A DNA stretch of 64,000 nt from Flavobacterium sp. J372 (lineage in GTDB: Bacteria; Bacteroidota; Bacteroidia; Flavobacteriales; Flavobacteriaceae), in contig NZ_JAJOMZ010000004.1 of NCBI RefSeq assembly GCF_024699965.1, forward strand, positions 2,230,001-2,294,000, written 5' to 3'. The notes under the pieces were generated by a model that ran no database searches, was not told the origin of the DNA, and worked only from the letters and a program-made list of their open reading frames with translations. Below, piece by piece: positions 1 to 9,244 of this stretch (positions are counted from its first letter, which is position 1; the number at the start of each line of letters is the position of its first letter). The position numbers and the translations under genes were made by a program.

Positions 1-906
1 GACTGCTGCTGCTACAGGGTTACCCCCGAAAGTTGATCCGTGCTGGCCTGGCTTGATTACATTCATAATTTCGTCATTTGCCAGTACGGCCGACACAGGG
101 TATGCTCCGCCCGACAATGCCTTGCCCAGTATCAGGATATCCGGCTGTACATCTTCATGGTTAACAGCCAATAGTTTACCTGTGCGTGCAATACCGGTTT
201 GTACTTCATCAGCTATAAATAACACATTATGATTTTCGCATAGCTGTTTTGCTTTTGCAAGGTAACCTTCAGAAGGTACGTAAACACCGGCCTCGCCCTG
301 TATAGGTTCTACAAGGAATCCTGCGATGTTTTCCTCAGATTTCAACACATTTTCAAGCGCATCAAGGTCATCATACGCAATTTTGATAAATCCGGCAGTA
401 TATGGCCCGAAGTTTTTTCTTGCGTTTTCATCATTGCTGAACGATATGATTGTGGTTGTACGCCCATGGAAATTATTTTCGCAAACAATGATTTTCGCTT
501 CCTGTTCAGCAATGCCTTTACGTTCATAAGCCCATTTACGGCAAATCTTTATTGCGGTTTCAACGGCTTCAGCTCCGGTATTCATTGGCAGCACTTTGTC
601 AAACCCAAAATATTTGGTGATATATTCTTCATAAACCCCAAGCTGGTCATTGTAAAATGCACGGGATGTAAGCGTAAGCTTTTGGGCCTGTGCAATCATT
701 GCATTAATGATTTTAGGATGGCAATGCCCTTGGTTTACTGCAGAATATGCCGATAAAAAATCGTAATATTTTTTCCCTTCAGCATCCCATACATATACTC
801 CTTCACCCCTGCTTAGCACCACCGGCAGCGGATGGTAATTATGTGCACCGTACTTGTCTTCTAACGCAATTGCATCTTTTGAACCCAATGTTTCTAAAAC
901 CGACAT
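1..906 (-). CDS. rocD: Ornithine aminotransferase, 3' part beyond window edge
   Basis: A PLP-dependent class III aminotransferase that converts ornithine plus 2-oxoglutarate to glutamate semialdehyde plus glutamate. The reading frame is open from an ATG at 904-906 to base 1, giving 302 codons of a family usually near 410, so the C-terminal quarter lies outside the window. Visible marks are the N-terminal substrate region ([14 protein letters not shown]), the FHGRT motif, the IADEVQTG motif, the PLP-lysine segment [11 protein letters not shown] (Lys near residue 262) and GSTFGGNP. The choice of ornithine rather than another omega-amino acid rests on overall resemblance to bacterial RocD. No frameshift is seen in the visible part. 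Confidence 0.9.
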   Translation of the reverse strand, partial: MSVLETLGSKDAIALEDKYGAHNYHPLPVVLSRGEGVYVWDAEGKKYYDFLSAYSAVNQGHCHPKIINAMIAQAQKLTLTSRAFYNDQLGVYEEYITKYFGFDKVLPMNTGAEAVETAIKICRKWAYERKGIAEQEAKIIVCENNFHGRTTTIISFSNDENARKNFGPYTAGFIKIAYDDLDALENVLKSEENIAGFLVEPIQGEAGVYVPSEGYLAKAKQLCENHNVLFIADEVQTGIARTGKLLAVNHEDVQPDILILGKALSGGAYPVSAVLANDEIMNVIKPGQHGSTFGGNPVAAAV

Positions 907-1027
907 TCTAAAATAATTTTTATTCTTTGTATTAGCAATTCCTGCTTTTGGAGAGAAATCATCCGTATATGGTGCAAATTAATAAAAATTAAATTAAGCA
1001 TTGTTTATTTTATATTAAATGCAATAA

Positions 1028-1048
1028 AAACCCCAACTAATGGGGTTT
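1028..1048 (-). terminator. Rho-independent terminator of the DinB-family gene
   Basis: On the minus strand this is a short GC-rich hairpin (AACCCC / GGGGTT arms) followed by a T-run. It lies just beyond the stop codon of the gene at 1054-1566 and before rocD. Confidence 0.6.
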
Positions 1049-1053
1049 GCAAA

Positions 1054-1566
1054 TCAAAAGGCAATATCATCGGCACTTGGGCCGTAACTGCCGGGAATAG
1101 GCACATCAAGCAGCCTGAGGTAAACTCCGAGCTGTGCCCTGTGGTGTATCGTTTGTGATATTGACATACGTATCACCTCATATTTAGTCTCCCTGCTATG
1201 GATGATGTCTCCGCTACGCAGTACCCATTCTTTACTAAGAAATTCTTCATCGGCAGTTTCAAGCGCTGCTTTTCCTTCTGCCAGGCAAGTTTCAAAAAAG
1301 TCAAGCAATTCACCCGTGCTGGCAACCTGCCTATGTTCGTATGGATTGTTTTCAAAATCAAGTCCATCTGTAGTCATCGTCATGGCAACCCAACCAGGAA
1401 GTTCTGCAAGGTGTACTGCAAGCCTCATTAGGCTCATGCTTTTCGGGTGCGGCTGCCAGTCAAACTTTTCTGCAGGAACGCGCGCCAGCATTTTACGGGT
1501 TGTTTTGGCTTCCTGCTCCAGTTCATTTAGCAATAATGCAACAATTTCAAAATTGGTAGTTTCCAT
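1054..1566 (-). CDS. DinB superfamily protein
   Basis: A 170-residue protein of the DinB/YfiT four-helix-bundle superfamily. Members are putative metal-dependent enzymes, some of which are thiol transferases, but the substrate here cannot be told. The family's metal-binding histidines are visible: His52 in AVHLAELPGW and the pair at 141-142 in TIHHRAQLGVYL. The C-terminal PIPGSYGPSADD is typical of the Bacteroidota subgroup. The ATG at 1564-1566 follows a short spacer from the WYL regulator gene upstream on the same strand, so co-transcription with it is possible. Confidence 0.8.
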   Translation of the reverse strand: METTNFEIVALLLNELEQEAKTTRKMLARVPAEKFDWQPHPKSMSLMRLAVHLAELPGWVAMTMTTDGLDFENNPYEHRQVASTGELLDFFETCLAEGKAALETADEEFLSKEWVLRSGDIIHSRETKYEVIRMSISQTIHHRAQLGVYLRLLDVPIPGSYGPSADDIAF

Positions 1567-1588
1567 AATATCAGTAGTTTATTTGTTA

Positions 1589-2592
1589 TTATGGAACAAA
1601 GTTGCAACCGCGTAGTGACAACCCTATGTCAGCAGTTTTTGAAAGTGCATTTTTTTGCAGCATTTTTTCCAGAAGTTCTGCAACACGAATTTTAAGTGAC
1701 TCAGGTTCAACTATTTCTCCATAATCAGCAAACATCATAAAATAGCGTGCAAGCCCGTCTTCAATGTGTTGGGATAAAAATGTCATCTCAACATAATCAC
1801 CATCAATTCTTTCAGATACAAAACCGTGTCGGTGGCGACTTTCCTGCATGTATAAAGCCACTTTTTTTCAAGGCGTATTACTGCTTTCTGCATGGAAAGT
1901 GTTGATTTTTGTTTACTTTGGAGGTCATAATATGCTGACAGTGAAGTATCCTGGCTATGCGAAATTGAAGTTAACTGCACGCTCACAATCCTGTCGGCGC
2001 GGAACTGCCGGTATTCATTGCGAAGATGGCACCACGCAACAGTATACCAGTTTTCATATTCATGGAAAATCCCAATAGGCTCAACTAGCCGCTGACTGTC
2101 TTTTTCATTTCCAAACGCACGATATATAAGCTTTACAGCCCTTTTTTCAGCAATACCTTTAAGCAGAACATCCAAAACATTTACAGGAGGAGAATTATCA
2201 CGCCTTTTGTTGTTAACGATTATATTGCTATCGAGATTTTCAAGCAGGTCTTTTTCTGTTCCGCGCAACACGGCTTTTATTTTAAACATAGCAGATGTGT
2301 AATGCTCTCCCAGCGTTTCATCTGTAAATTTTTCCATGAGCTTTTCTGCTGTAAGGAATGCCATTGCCTCTTCACGGGTAAACATTACAGGGGGCAGCCT
2401 GTAACCATCTACTAATGAATATCCTATACCTGCTTCGCCATACAGCGGAACTCCGGCTTCTTCAAGCGTACGTATGTCGCGATACACCGTCCGCAAGCTT
2501 ATATCAAATCTCTCAGCCAAATCCTGAGCTTTTACAACTCGCTTGGATTGTAACTGGATAAGTATAGCGGTAATGCGGTCAAAGCGGTTCAT
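1589..2592 (-). CDS. HTH-WYL (YafY-type) transcriptional regulator, frameshifted
   Basis: The N-terminus is a DeoR-like HTH (FDISLRTVYRDIRTLEEAGV), followed by a WYL ligand-sensing domain (WYTVAWCHLR, FRADRIVSV) and a C-terminal WCX region. The intact reading runs from ATG 2592 and breaks at the seven-base T/A homopolymer at 1862-1868. One extra base there restores LEKKVALYMQESRHRHG and continues to the stop at 1589. The longer frame starting at 2670 overlaps the upstream terminator, so MNRFDRITAI is the better start. Such proteins usually repress or activate stress genes, and the flanking OsmC and DinB genes are plausible targets. The break is either a real mutation or, more likely, a homopolymer sequencing error. 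Confidence 0.8.
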
Positions 2593-2620
2593 TATTTTAA
2601 GAAAATTGATTCTCAAATAT

Positions 2621-2657
2621 AAAATAAAATCCCGACGGAAAGCCGGGATTTTATTTT
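2621..2657 (-). terminator. Terminator after the OsmC gene
   Basis: A long hairpin with arms AAAATAAAATCCCG and its complement and a short loop, ending in a T-rich tract on both strands. It separates the OsmC gene from the WYL regulator start. Confidence 0.75.
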
Positions 2658-2673
2658 TGCAATGTATCAAAAA

Positions 2674-3084
2674 TTAAGCAAGTGTAGCGCTTGAAGATAT
2701 CTCGGTATTTAATAACCTGGATATAGGGCAATTTTTTTCTGCTTTAGTTACAAGCTCCTGGAATTCAGAATCTTCAATCCTTTCAACTTTTGCTGTAAGG
2801 GTAAGATGAGAGCTCACAACCGAGCCATCCTTAAAATCAACATCACATTTAGTAGAAATTTCACCAACTTCATAGCCGGCCTCATTGATATATGCCGTAA
2901 GCTGCATGGTGAAACATCCTGCGTGTGCAGCAGCGATAAGTTCCTCAGGATTAGTGCCTACGCCCGATTCAAAACGTGTTTTAAACGAATATTGGGTATT
3001 ATCAAGTACACCGCTTTGTGTTGATATTTTACCTGCGCCTTCTTTCAGAGAGCCGTTCCAAACGGCTGTAGCGTTTCTTTTCAT
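2674..3084 (-). CDS. OsmC/Ohr-family peroxiredoxin
   Basis: A 136-residue cytoplasmic OsmC-family protein that reduces organic hydroperoxides with a reactive cysteine pair. Both family cysteines are visible: Cys57 in AAHAGCFTM and Cys119 in [10 protein letters not shown]. The N-terminal [13 protein letters not shown] and [18 protein letters not shown] are OsmC rather than Ohr hallmarks. Length is normal. It lies upstream of the WYL regulator but is separated from it by a strong hairpin. Confidence 0.9.
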   Translation of the reverse strand: MKRNATAVWNGSLKEGAGKISTQSGVLDNTQYSFKTRFESGVGTNPEELIAAAHAGCFTMQLTAYINEAGYEVGEISTKCDVDFKDGSVVSSHLTLTAKVERIEDSEFQELVTKAEKNCPISRLLNTEISSSATLA

Positions 3085-3199
3085 GATATAATGTTGATTA
3101 AGTTTTGCGGCAAAACTGCCAAGGATAAAGTTACCGAATTATGAAACCCGCAAGAAGGCAAGTGATAACAATTAACAAAATATTAATACGTTGTTTCGT

Positions 3200-3757
3200 T
3201 CAGGAATTTACCCTCAAAAGGTCAAGCAGTTTTAGTGTGACATTCCAGTTTCGGGTTGTCGCTTTCACCTTAAGTTTATTTTCAATAAGATTATTTGACA
3301 ATTTAGATTCAGATGCTTTTGATTCCAATTTAAAATACAGCACATCTTCATATAATGAAATCAAATCATCGCCAATCGGGGCCTGCATCAGTTTTTCAAT
3401 ATTTTCTGCTGTCGGAATTTCGGACAAAAACGTTACATACAGCTTTTTGCTCCCCTGCCCTTCCGGTTCGCGGCCATCGGTGTAAGGCATATTGTCAATA
3501 GCTTTTTCAACTTGCTGTGAATCAAGAACAAAAACCGTTACATCAAAGCCGTATTCAGCTAATATCATCTTTTCAATTTGAGAAGCAACTTCTTGTTTTG
3601 ATGATGATTTAGCTTTGAATATCACATTTCCGCTTTGTATATAGGTCTTTACATCAGTAAATCCTGCCGCTTCAAAAAGTGTACGCAGGGCCTCCATTTT
3701 AATTATCTTCTTTCCGCTCACGTTGATGCCGCGAAGCAAGGCCAGGTATGTATTCAT
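3200..3757 (-). CDS. DUF1697 domain protein
   Basis: A 185-residue DUF1697 protein beginning MNTYLALLRGINVSGKK, the family's conserved opening. The later motifs TYIQSGNVIFKA and the C-terminal ATTRNWNVTLKLLDL are also diagnostic. The ten codons before MNTYL (to 3787) are not conserved, so the ATG at 3757 is preferred. The function of the family is unknown. It stands alone, divergent from rlmD. Confidence 0.85.
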   Translation of the reverse strand: MNTYLALLRGINVSGKKIIKMEALRTLFEAAGFTDVKTYIQSGNVIFKAKSSSKQEVASQIEKMILAEYGFDVTVFVLDSQQVEKAIDNMPYTDGREPEGQGSKKLYVTFLSEIPTAENIEKLMQAPIGDDLISLYEDVLYFKLESKASESKLSNNLIENKLKVKATTRNWNVTLKLLDLLRVNS

Positions 3758-3829
3758 AGCGAAATTGATTGGAATACGAAGGTACAAAAGCCACTTTAAA
3801 TTAATTCAGTGAAATTCACTGCAAAGCCT

Positions 3830-3837
3830 TATTTTTG
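3830..3837 (+). promoter_or_regulatory. TAnnTTTG -7 box for rlmD
   Basis: TATTTTTG exactly matches the Bacteroidota primary-sigma -7 consensus and ends only four bases before the rlmD ATG at 3842. The transcript is probably leaderless or nearly so. No TTG was found at the -33 position. Confidence 0.55.
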
Positions 3838-3841
3838 CCGC

Positions 3842-5260
3842 ATGGGAAGAAAAAGGACAGACAAGATTATTTTTGAAAATATACGTGTGCTTGATGCCGG
3901 CGCCAAGGGCGTATCGGTAGCCAAGGCGCCGGACGGTAAAGTGATATTTATACCAAACGTAGTGCCGGGTGATGTTATTGATGTGCAGACATTTAAAAAG
4001 CGTAAGGCATATTACGAAGGAAAAGCCGTCCACTTCCATCAATACAGCGAAGACAGGATTGAGCCGCGTTGCCCACATTTCGGTTCGTGCGGTGGCTGCA
4101 AATGGCAGAACATGGACTATAAAAAGCAGCTGTTTTATAAAAATCAGGAAGTGTACAACAACCTGAAGCGCATTGGCAAGATTGACCTGCCCGAATTTGA
4201 GCCTATTGCCGGGCCGGAAGAGCAATTCTTCTACCGTAATAAAATGGAGTTCTCCTTCAGCAATGCCCGCTGGATGACCGAAGCTGAAATACAAAGCGGT
4301 GTTGAGTATGAAAACCGCAACGCGTTGGGCTTCCATATCCCGAAGATGTGGGATAAAATTCTTGACATTACAGATTGCTACCTGCAGGAAGACCCAAGCA
4401 ACGCCATACGTAACGAGATACGCGATTTTGCCAACGCCAATAACCTGGCGTTCTTCAATCCGCGTGAACATTCGGGGTTATTGCGTACACTGATGATACG
4501 TACCGCTTCAACGGGCGAGATCATGGTGCTTATTCAATTCTTTGAAGATGATAAGGCGGCGCGTGAGTTGGTGCTTGACCATCTGATTGCGAAATTCCCG
4601 CAGATAACATCGCTGCAATACGTTATCAACAGCAAGGCAAACGATACGCTGTATGACCAGGACGTGATTCTGTATAAAGGCCGTGACTATATTCTCGAGG
4701 AAATGGAAGGCCTGAAGTTCAGTATAAATGCCAAATCATTCTACCAAACCAACTCAGCCCAGGCATATGAGCTGTACAAAATAACCCGCGAGTTTGCAGG
4801 ACTCACCGGTAAAGAACTGGTATATGATCTTTATACCGGCACAGGCACTATTGCACAATTTGTTTCAAAAATGGCCGGGAAAGTAATTGGTGTAGAGGCT
4901 GTGCCTGAAGCCATTGCCGACGCTAAAGTAAACGCAGAGCGCAATAATATAACTAACTGCGAGTTTTTTGTGGGAGACATGAAGGTTGTGTTTAATGACG
5001 AATTCATTTCGACACACGGCCACCCAGATGTTATCATTACCGACCCGCCGCGTGATGGTATGCATAAAGATGTGGTTGACCAGATACTGAAGATTGCGCC
5101 ACAAAAAGTGGTTTATGTAAGCTGTAATTCAGCTACACAGGCACGGGACCTTGCCCTCATGGATGCTGATTATGAAGTTACCCGCGTGCGCCCTGTGGAT
5201 ATGTTCCCGCAGACGCACCATGTGGAAAATGTTGTACTTTTGGAAAAAAGAAAGAAATAA
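3842..5260 (+). CDS. rlmD: 23S rRNA (uracil-C5)-methyltransferase RlmD
   Basis: A SAM-dependent RumA/RlmD-type enzyme that makes m5U1939 in 23S rRNA. It has an N-terminal TRAM domain (about residues 5-65), Fe-S cysteines in CPHFGSCGGCKWQ with a further candidate in ITDCYLQ, then the Rossmann methyltransferase fold: YDLYTGTGTIAQF (SAM loop), TDPPRDG, and the catalytic cysteine in VSCNSATQARDL. At about 472 residues it has normal length. The GTG at 3809 overlaps the promoter box, so MGRKRTDK at 3842 is chosen. Five bases separate it from the following lipoprotein gene. RlmD versus RlmCD/TrmA cannot be settled by eye, but the iron-sulphur cluster favours RlmD. Confidence 0.9.
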   Translation: MGRKRTDKIIFENIRVLDAGAKGVSVAKAPDGKVIFIPNVVPGDVIDVQTFKKRKAYYEGKAVHFHQYSEDRIEPRCPHFGSCGGCKWQNMDYKKQLFYKNQEVYNNLKRIGKIDLPEFEPIAGPEEQFFYRNKMEFSFSNARWMTEAEIQSGVEYENRNALGFHIPKMWDKILDITDCYLQEDPSNAIRNEIRDFANANNLAFFNPREHSGLLRTLMIRTASTGEIMVLIQFFEDDKAARELVLDHLIAKFPQITSLQYVINSKANDTLYDQDVILYKGRDYILEEMEGLKFSINAKSFYQTNSAQAYELYKITREFAGLTGKELVYDLYTGTGTIAQFVSKMAGKVIGVEAVPEAIADAKVNAERNNITNCEFFVGDMKVVFNDEFISTHGHPDVIITDPPRDGMHKDVVDQILKIAPQKVVYVSCNSATQARDLALMDADYEVTRVRPVDMFPQTHHVENVVLLEKRKK

Positions 5261-5265
5261 CCGCT

Positions 5266-5805
5266 ATGAAAAAAGCCCTTGTGCTTACTGCTGTACTTCT
5301 TGCAGGCAGCTTTTACCTCAGCTGCGAGAAAGATGATATATGTGCCGAAGACACACCTACTACACCGAGTGTAGTGGTTGAATTTTATAATAAAGATAAC
5401 GCAACAGTACTTAGAACAGTTGATGACTTAGCCATAATTGCGATAAATGAAACCGACACCCTTCCGCTTAATGATACCGGTACGCTGGTTGGTACTGTAA
5501 GCAGGGTGCTGCTGCCGCTTCGCACAAATCAGGATGTTACAGAATACAGGCTTATATACCGCTCACGTGCTACAGACGGCACACGAAATGAAGATTTACT
5601 GAAGTTGGACTATACCCGTACTGAAACTTATGTATCACGCGCCTGTGGGTACAAAACAACGTTTACGCTCATACCCCCCACACCTGTTACAAATATAATT
5701 ACACCCGGCGCAGATGGTACCCGCTGGACTGCGGCAAACGGCATCAGCATAGAAAATACCAGTATAGAAAACGAAACCGAAGCTCATGTCAAAATTTATT
5801 TTTAG
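5266..5805 (+). CDS. DUF6452 family lipoprotein
   Basis: A 179-residue exported lipoprotein. The signal sequence MKKALVLTAVLLAGSFYLSC ends in a lipobox-like cysteine. The rest is beta-rich with no catalytic motif. It matches the flavobacterial DUF6452 family, which is typically found between rlmD and a DUF6048 gene, as here. It overlaps the next gene by 20 bases, so the pair is translationally coupled. Role unknown; a membrane-associated partner of the next protein is a reasonable inference. Confidence 0.75.
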   Translation: MKKALVLTAVLLAGSFYLSCEKDDICAEDTPTTPSVVVEFYNKDNATVLRTVDDLAIIAINETDTLPLNDTGTLVGTVSRVLLPLRTNQDVTEYRLIYRSRATDGTRNEDLLKLDYTRTETYVSRACGYKTTFTLIPPTPVTNIITPGADGTRWTAANGISIENTSIENETEAHVKIYF

Positions 5806-6508
5806 CCTATCGCTTTTACTGGTGAGCATTACCGGCTTTGCCCAGACTGCAAATGATACAACCACTGCTCCAGAGCCTGTTTATAAAGACCGCTATGGCC
5901 TGCGTGTAGGCGCTGACCTGTACCGCCTTACCAGAGGTTTATATAATGATAATTACAGAGGATTTGAAATTGTGGCCGACTACCGACTTACAAAGAAATA
6001 CTATGTGGCGGGAGAAATTGGCAATGAAGATTTTACTGTTGATGATGACCAGCTGAACTTTACCACACAGGGACAGTATATTAAGATTGGTTTTGACTAT
6101 AATGCCTATGAAAACTGGCTCGACATGGAAAATATGATATATGCCGGTGTGCGCTATGGTTTCAGCCGTTATAGCCAAAACCTGAACTCATACCGCATTT
6201 ATGACGCATCTGGATATTTTGATGAAACTATCTTTTATCCTGACCGAAAATTCGATGGGCTTACCGCGCACTGGGCCGAGGTTGTTGGCGGTGTAAAAGC
6301 AGAGATATTTGATAACCTTTTCCTTGGCTTCTCAGTAAGACTCAACTACCTGATCACCGACAAAAAGCCAGAGAATTTTGACAACCTCTACATACCGGGC
6401 TTTAACCGTACGTATGAAGGGAGCTTTGGCGCAGGTTTCAATTACTCATTATCGTATTTTATTCCGCTGTATAAGAAGGATAAAGTACCGAAGGAAGAAA
6501 AGAAGTAA
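5786..6508 (+). CDS. DUF6048 family outer-membrane beta-barrel-like protein
   Basis: A 240-residue protein with a cleavable signal peptide (MSKFIFSLSLLLVSITGFAQ). It has alternating aromatic beta strands typical of a small outer-membrane barrel (YGLRVGADLYRL, YAGVRYGFSRYSQN, GFSVRLNYLITD) and ends in a lysine-rich tail after the last strand. It resembles the DUF6048 family, downstream of and overlapping the DUF6452 gene. Function unknown. Confidence 0.75.
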   Translation: MSKFIFSLSLLLVSITGFAQTANDTTTAPEPVYKDRYGLRVGADLYRLTRGLYNDNYRGFEIVADYRLTKKYYVAGEIGNEDFTVDDDQLNFTTQGQYIKIGFDYNAYENWLDMENMIYAGVRYGFSRYSQNLNSYRIYDASGYFDETIFYPDRKFDGLTAHWAEVVGGVKAEIFDNLFLGFSVRLNYLITDKKPENFDNLYIPGFNRTYEGSFGAGFNYSLSYFIPLYKKDKVPKEEKK

Positions 6509-6509
6509 A

Positions 6510-7129
6510 TCAATTACTTTTCAATTTGATTACCCGATTGATATGCCATGTCAAGCGATCGTATGATCCATTATCAAGTGCTCTCTGTCCTGAAAGCATA
6601 CTTGTAAAAAATACCGGCGTATCTTTCAAAGCACTGTCTTCTATAATTTTGTTGGATCCTATCTCCCTCACAAAATTCATGCTTAAAAGGGAAAAGGCCA
6701 CGGCAAAATGCATTTGCTACGACAATCGCCAATGGCTCGATTTTTTCAATATTTTTTTTGGAAAGAGCGATTTGTGAATCTAAAAATGTCTTCCTTCAAT
6801 ATGATTATAATATATGTGTTTTACGAAGTTTTGATTTGTTTCTCTTAAATAGAGTAAATCAATATGTGACCAATCTTTATTAACCTTCTTTGAAATTTCT
6901 ATAAATTTATTGAAATAACGGTGGCTTTTATCGTTATAAAATAATCTTTCTTCTTTATCTATTGGAGATAATATGATGGGTTAATCCCAACAAACAATAA
7001 TGATTTAGTTTTTGTTTCATCAGGAATTGCATATCCTCGATCATAAAGTGGTATGCTGCGAAATTGCTCAATATTCCATAAGCTGTTAATTTCATCTTCG
7101 AAAATTTCTTTTATACTAAATTTATCCAT
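6510..7129 (-). CDS. Conserved hypothetical protein, broken by three frameshifts
   Basis: The intact reading begins MDKFSIKEIFEDEIN at 7129 and passes KSLLFVGINPSYY. It continues with a one-base shift into SPIDKEERLFYND (around 6970), shifts again at the T-run of EGRHFLDSQIALSKK (around 6788), and a third time at NAFAVAFS (around 6713). It ends SMLSGQRALDNGSYDRLTWHI near 6520. Together these give about 206 residues. The GINPS motif and the C-terminal GQRALD block look conserved, loosely like uracil-DNA-glycosylase-fold proteins, but I do not assign a function. The ATG overlaps the permease stop by eight bases. With three breaks it could be decaying, although the breaks resemble those in essential genes nearby. 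Confidence 0.6.
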
Positions 7130-9041
7130 TAGCTTCAACATTAAGTTTACTGTTTCTCCTGCTGTACCCAAAGTATATAGCCAGGCCTATCAATAGCCAG
7201 ATAGTGAAGTAAATCCAGTTCCAAACGCTAAGTTCTGCCATCATGTAAAGACAGCAGATAAGCCCCAGCAATGGTATAAGAGAAAGGTTTTTCCTGTAAG
7301 CCCAAACAGCCAACCCAACCAGCGTGAATAAAAATATCCACATAGGTATCTTGTGTTTGAAGAGTTCAAAACCGCTTTCGTATTTTTGAGCATCAGGTAT
7401 GGGCATGTTTTCAATCAATGAGTTATAATTGCCGGGGGCATTTTCCTGCTTGTGCAACAGTATCCGGGTAAGGTCGTCAAGGCTGCCCCTGTCATTTGGC
7501 ACAAGGTAAGCATGAACATCAGCAATCTGTTCATCGTGCAAAGATGTCACTATTTCTTCGGGCGATTTTACCCTTGTCTCATTTGTAAGGAATGCCATGG
7601 TGGATTCTTTAAACTGGGTAAAAAGTATAACTAATCCTGCAACCAGCCCCAATGGCATGATATATTTGGCATTTACATATGGTGTGCGGAATTTACCTCG
7701 TGGTACATCAGGCCTGTTCTGCAACACTAATACTCCTGCACAAACAAGCACAAAAGCGAACAGCGTACCAATACTGCACAGGTCTGTCACTATGGTAAGG
7801 TTCAGGAAAAGCGCCGGCACAGCCACCACAAATCCGGTAACTATTGTAGCGTATGACGGTGTTTTAAACTTCGGGTGCACTTTAGAGTAGCGCTTTGGCA
7901 GCAGGCCGTCGCGGCTCATGCTCATCCATATACGTGGCTGCCCCATCTGGAAAACCAGCAGCACACTCGCCATGGCAACAACCGCACTAACTGCTATAAT
8001 TCCGCTCATCCATTTCAGGTCAAGTGTATCAAATACAAACGCTAAGGGGTCGCCAACGTTCAGCTGGTTATACTTTACCATACCTGTTAATACTAAGGCA
8101 ATAGCAATGTATAATGTTGTACATATTATAATCGCCCACATCATACCTTTAGGCAGGTCGCGCTGTGGGTTTTTGCATTCTTCCGCAGTAGTAGATATAG
8201 CATCAAAACCAATATAAGCAAAAAACACTGCCGAAACACCTTTAAGCACTCCTGCAGCTCCATTAGGCGCAAACGGATCCCAGTTGCTGGTATCAACATA
8301 AAATATACCCACTGCAATTACAAGCAGTATAATACACAGCTTCACTACTACCATAAGGTTACTGGCATTGCGCGATTCTTTCATGCCGCGGTAAACCAAG
8401 GCTGTTATCAATATTATAATGAAAAGTGCAGGCAGGTCAGCCACAAAGTGAATCGGCCCAAGTGTAGGTGCAGTTGTCCATGCGGTATAAGCAGCCTGCA
8501 TCCCGGCATCAAGGTCAGCAAAAGCTTTACCGCCTTTCATGAGTGCGGTAGCATCGGCAAAGCCGTTTGAAGCTGAAAGGTAATCCATCTGTATCCATTG
8601 CGGAAGATGGAGGCCGCCACTTTCGAGTAATCCGATAAAATAATCGCTCCAGGAAATGGCAACCGTTATATTACCTATGGCATATTCCATGATGAGGGCC
8701 CAGCCAATAATCCAGGCTATCAATTCACCAAAAGCAACATATGAATAAGTGTAGGCACTGCCCGATACCGGAACCATAGAGGCAAATTCGGCATACGCAA
8801 ACGCCGCAAAGCCGCAGGCAAGCGCCGTAAACAGGAACAGGAAAATTACTGCAGGCCCACCATCAGCGCTGGCCTTACCTATGGTACTGAAGATACCTGC
8901 ACCTATTATAGCCGCGATGCCAAATGCAGCCAAGTCTTTAACTGTGAGGTGCCTGCCTAGCGACGGCCCGTGTGATTCGTCATTAACCCGTTGTAAAATA
9001 TCTTCTACCCTTTTTTTCCTGAATAAATTGTTTAGTCCCAT
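7122..9041 (-). CDS. APC-family amino acid permease
   Basis: A 639-residue inner-membrane transporter of the amino acid-polyamine-cation superfamily (YfnA/CAT-like). The N-terminal cytosolic segment is followed by GIAAIIGAGIFSTIGKA, the first helix with the conserved unwound GAGIF substrate site, then about twelve to fourteen hydrophobic segments. FAYIGFDAISTTAEECKNP marks helix 6 and the following loop of CAT-type permeases. There is an unusual soluble insertion of about 70 residues between late helices, followed by two to three more helices. Substrate is probably a cationic or neutral amino acid but cannot be told. It overlaps the next gene by eight bases. Confidence 0.88.
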   Translation of the reverse strand: MGLNNLFRKKRVEDILQRVNDESHGPSLGRHLTVKDLAAFGIAAIIGAGIFSTIGKASADGGPAVIFLFLFTALACGFAAFAYAEFASMVPVSGSAYTYSYVAFGELIAWIIGWALIMEYAIGNITVAISWSDYFIGLLESGGLHLPQWIQMDYLSASNGFADATALMKGGKAFADLDAGMQAAYTAWTTAPTLGPIHFVADLPALFIIILITALVYRGMKESRNASNLMVVVKLCIILLVIAVGIFYVDTSNWDPFAPNGAAGVLKGVSAVFFAYIGFDAISTTAEECKNPQRDLPKGMMWAIIICTTLYIAIALVLTGMVKYNQLNVGDPLAFVFDTLDLKWMSGIIAVSAVVAMASVLLVFQMGQPRIWMSMSRDGLLPKRYSKVHPKFKTPSYATIVTGFVVAVPALFLNLTIVTDLCSIGTLFAFVLVCAGVLVLQNRPDVPRGKFRTPYVNAKYIMPLGLVAGLVILFTQFKESTMAFLTNETRVKSPEEIVTSLHDEQIADVHAYLVPNDRGSLDDLTRILLHKQENAPGNYNSLIENMPIPDAQKYESGFELFKHKIPMWIFLFTLVGLAVWAYRKNLSLIPLLGLICCLYMMAELSVWNWIYFTIWLLIGLAIYFGYSRRNSKLNVEANG

Positions 9042-9074
9042 TTGTTTTATTGCGAGGCATTTTGCACCTTAAAA

Positions 9075-9082
9075 CAAATATA
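9075..9082 (-). promoter_or_regulatory. TAnnTTTG -7 box for the permease
   Basis: Minus-strand TATATTTG lies 33 bases upstream of the permease ATG at 9041. No clear -33 TTG was seen. Confidence 0.45.
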
Positions 9083-9203
9083 AAAAAAGTTGCGGGCATT
9101 TGGTTATTTCTTAAATATTTCCTAAATTCTGTTTAATAAGAATTTTCTATACCACTATAAACATTTACAATCAATAAATACTATAAGCAAAATTGATTAT
9201 ATC

Positions 9204-9211
9204 TAAATTTG
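9204..9211 (+). promoter_or_regulatory. TAnnTTTG -7 box for the peroxiredoxin operon
   Basis: TAAATTTG lies 33 bases before the ATG at 9245. The apparent TTG start at 9209 falls inside this box, which argues against using it as a start codon. Confidence 0.5.
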
Positions 9212-9244
9212 CTATATCAAAATAACACATTAAACCTAAACGAT

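Noticed and set aside
9209..9244. TTG start of the peroxiredoxin at 9209
   Set aside because: It lies inside the promoter box; the conserved ATG is at 9245.
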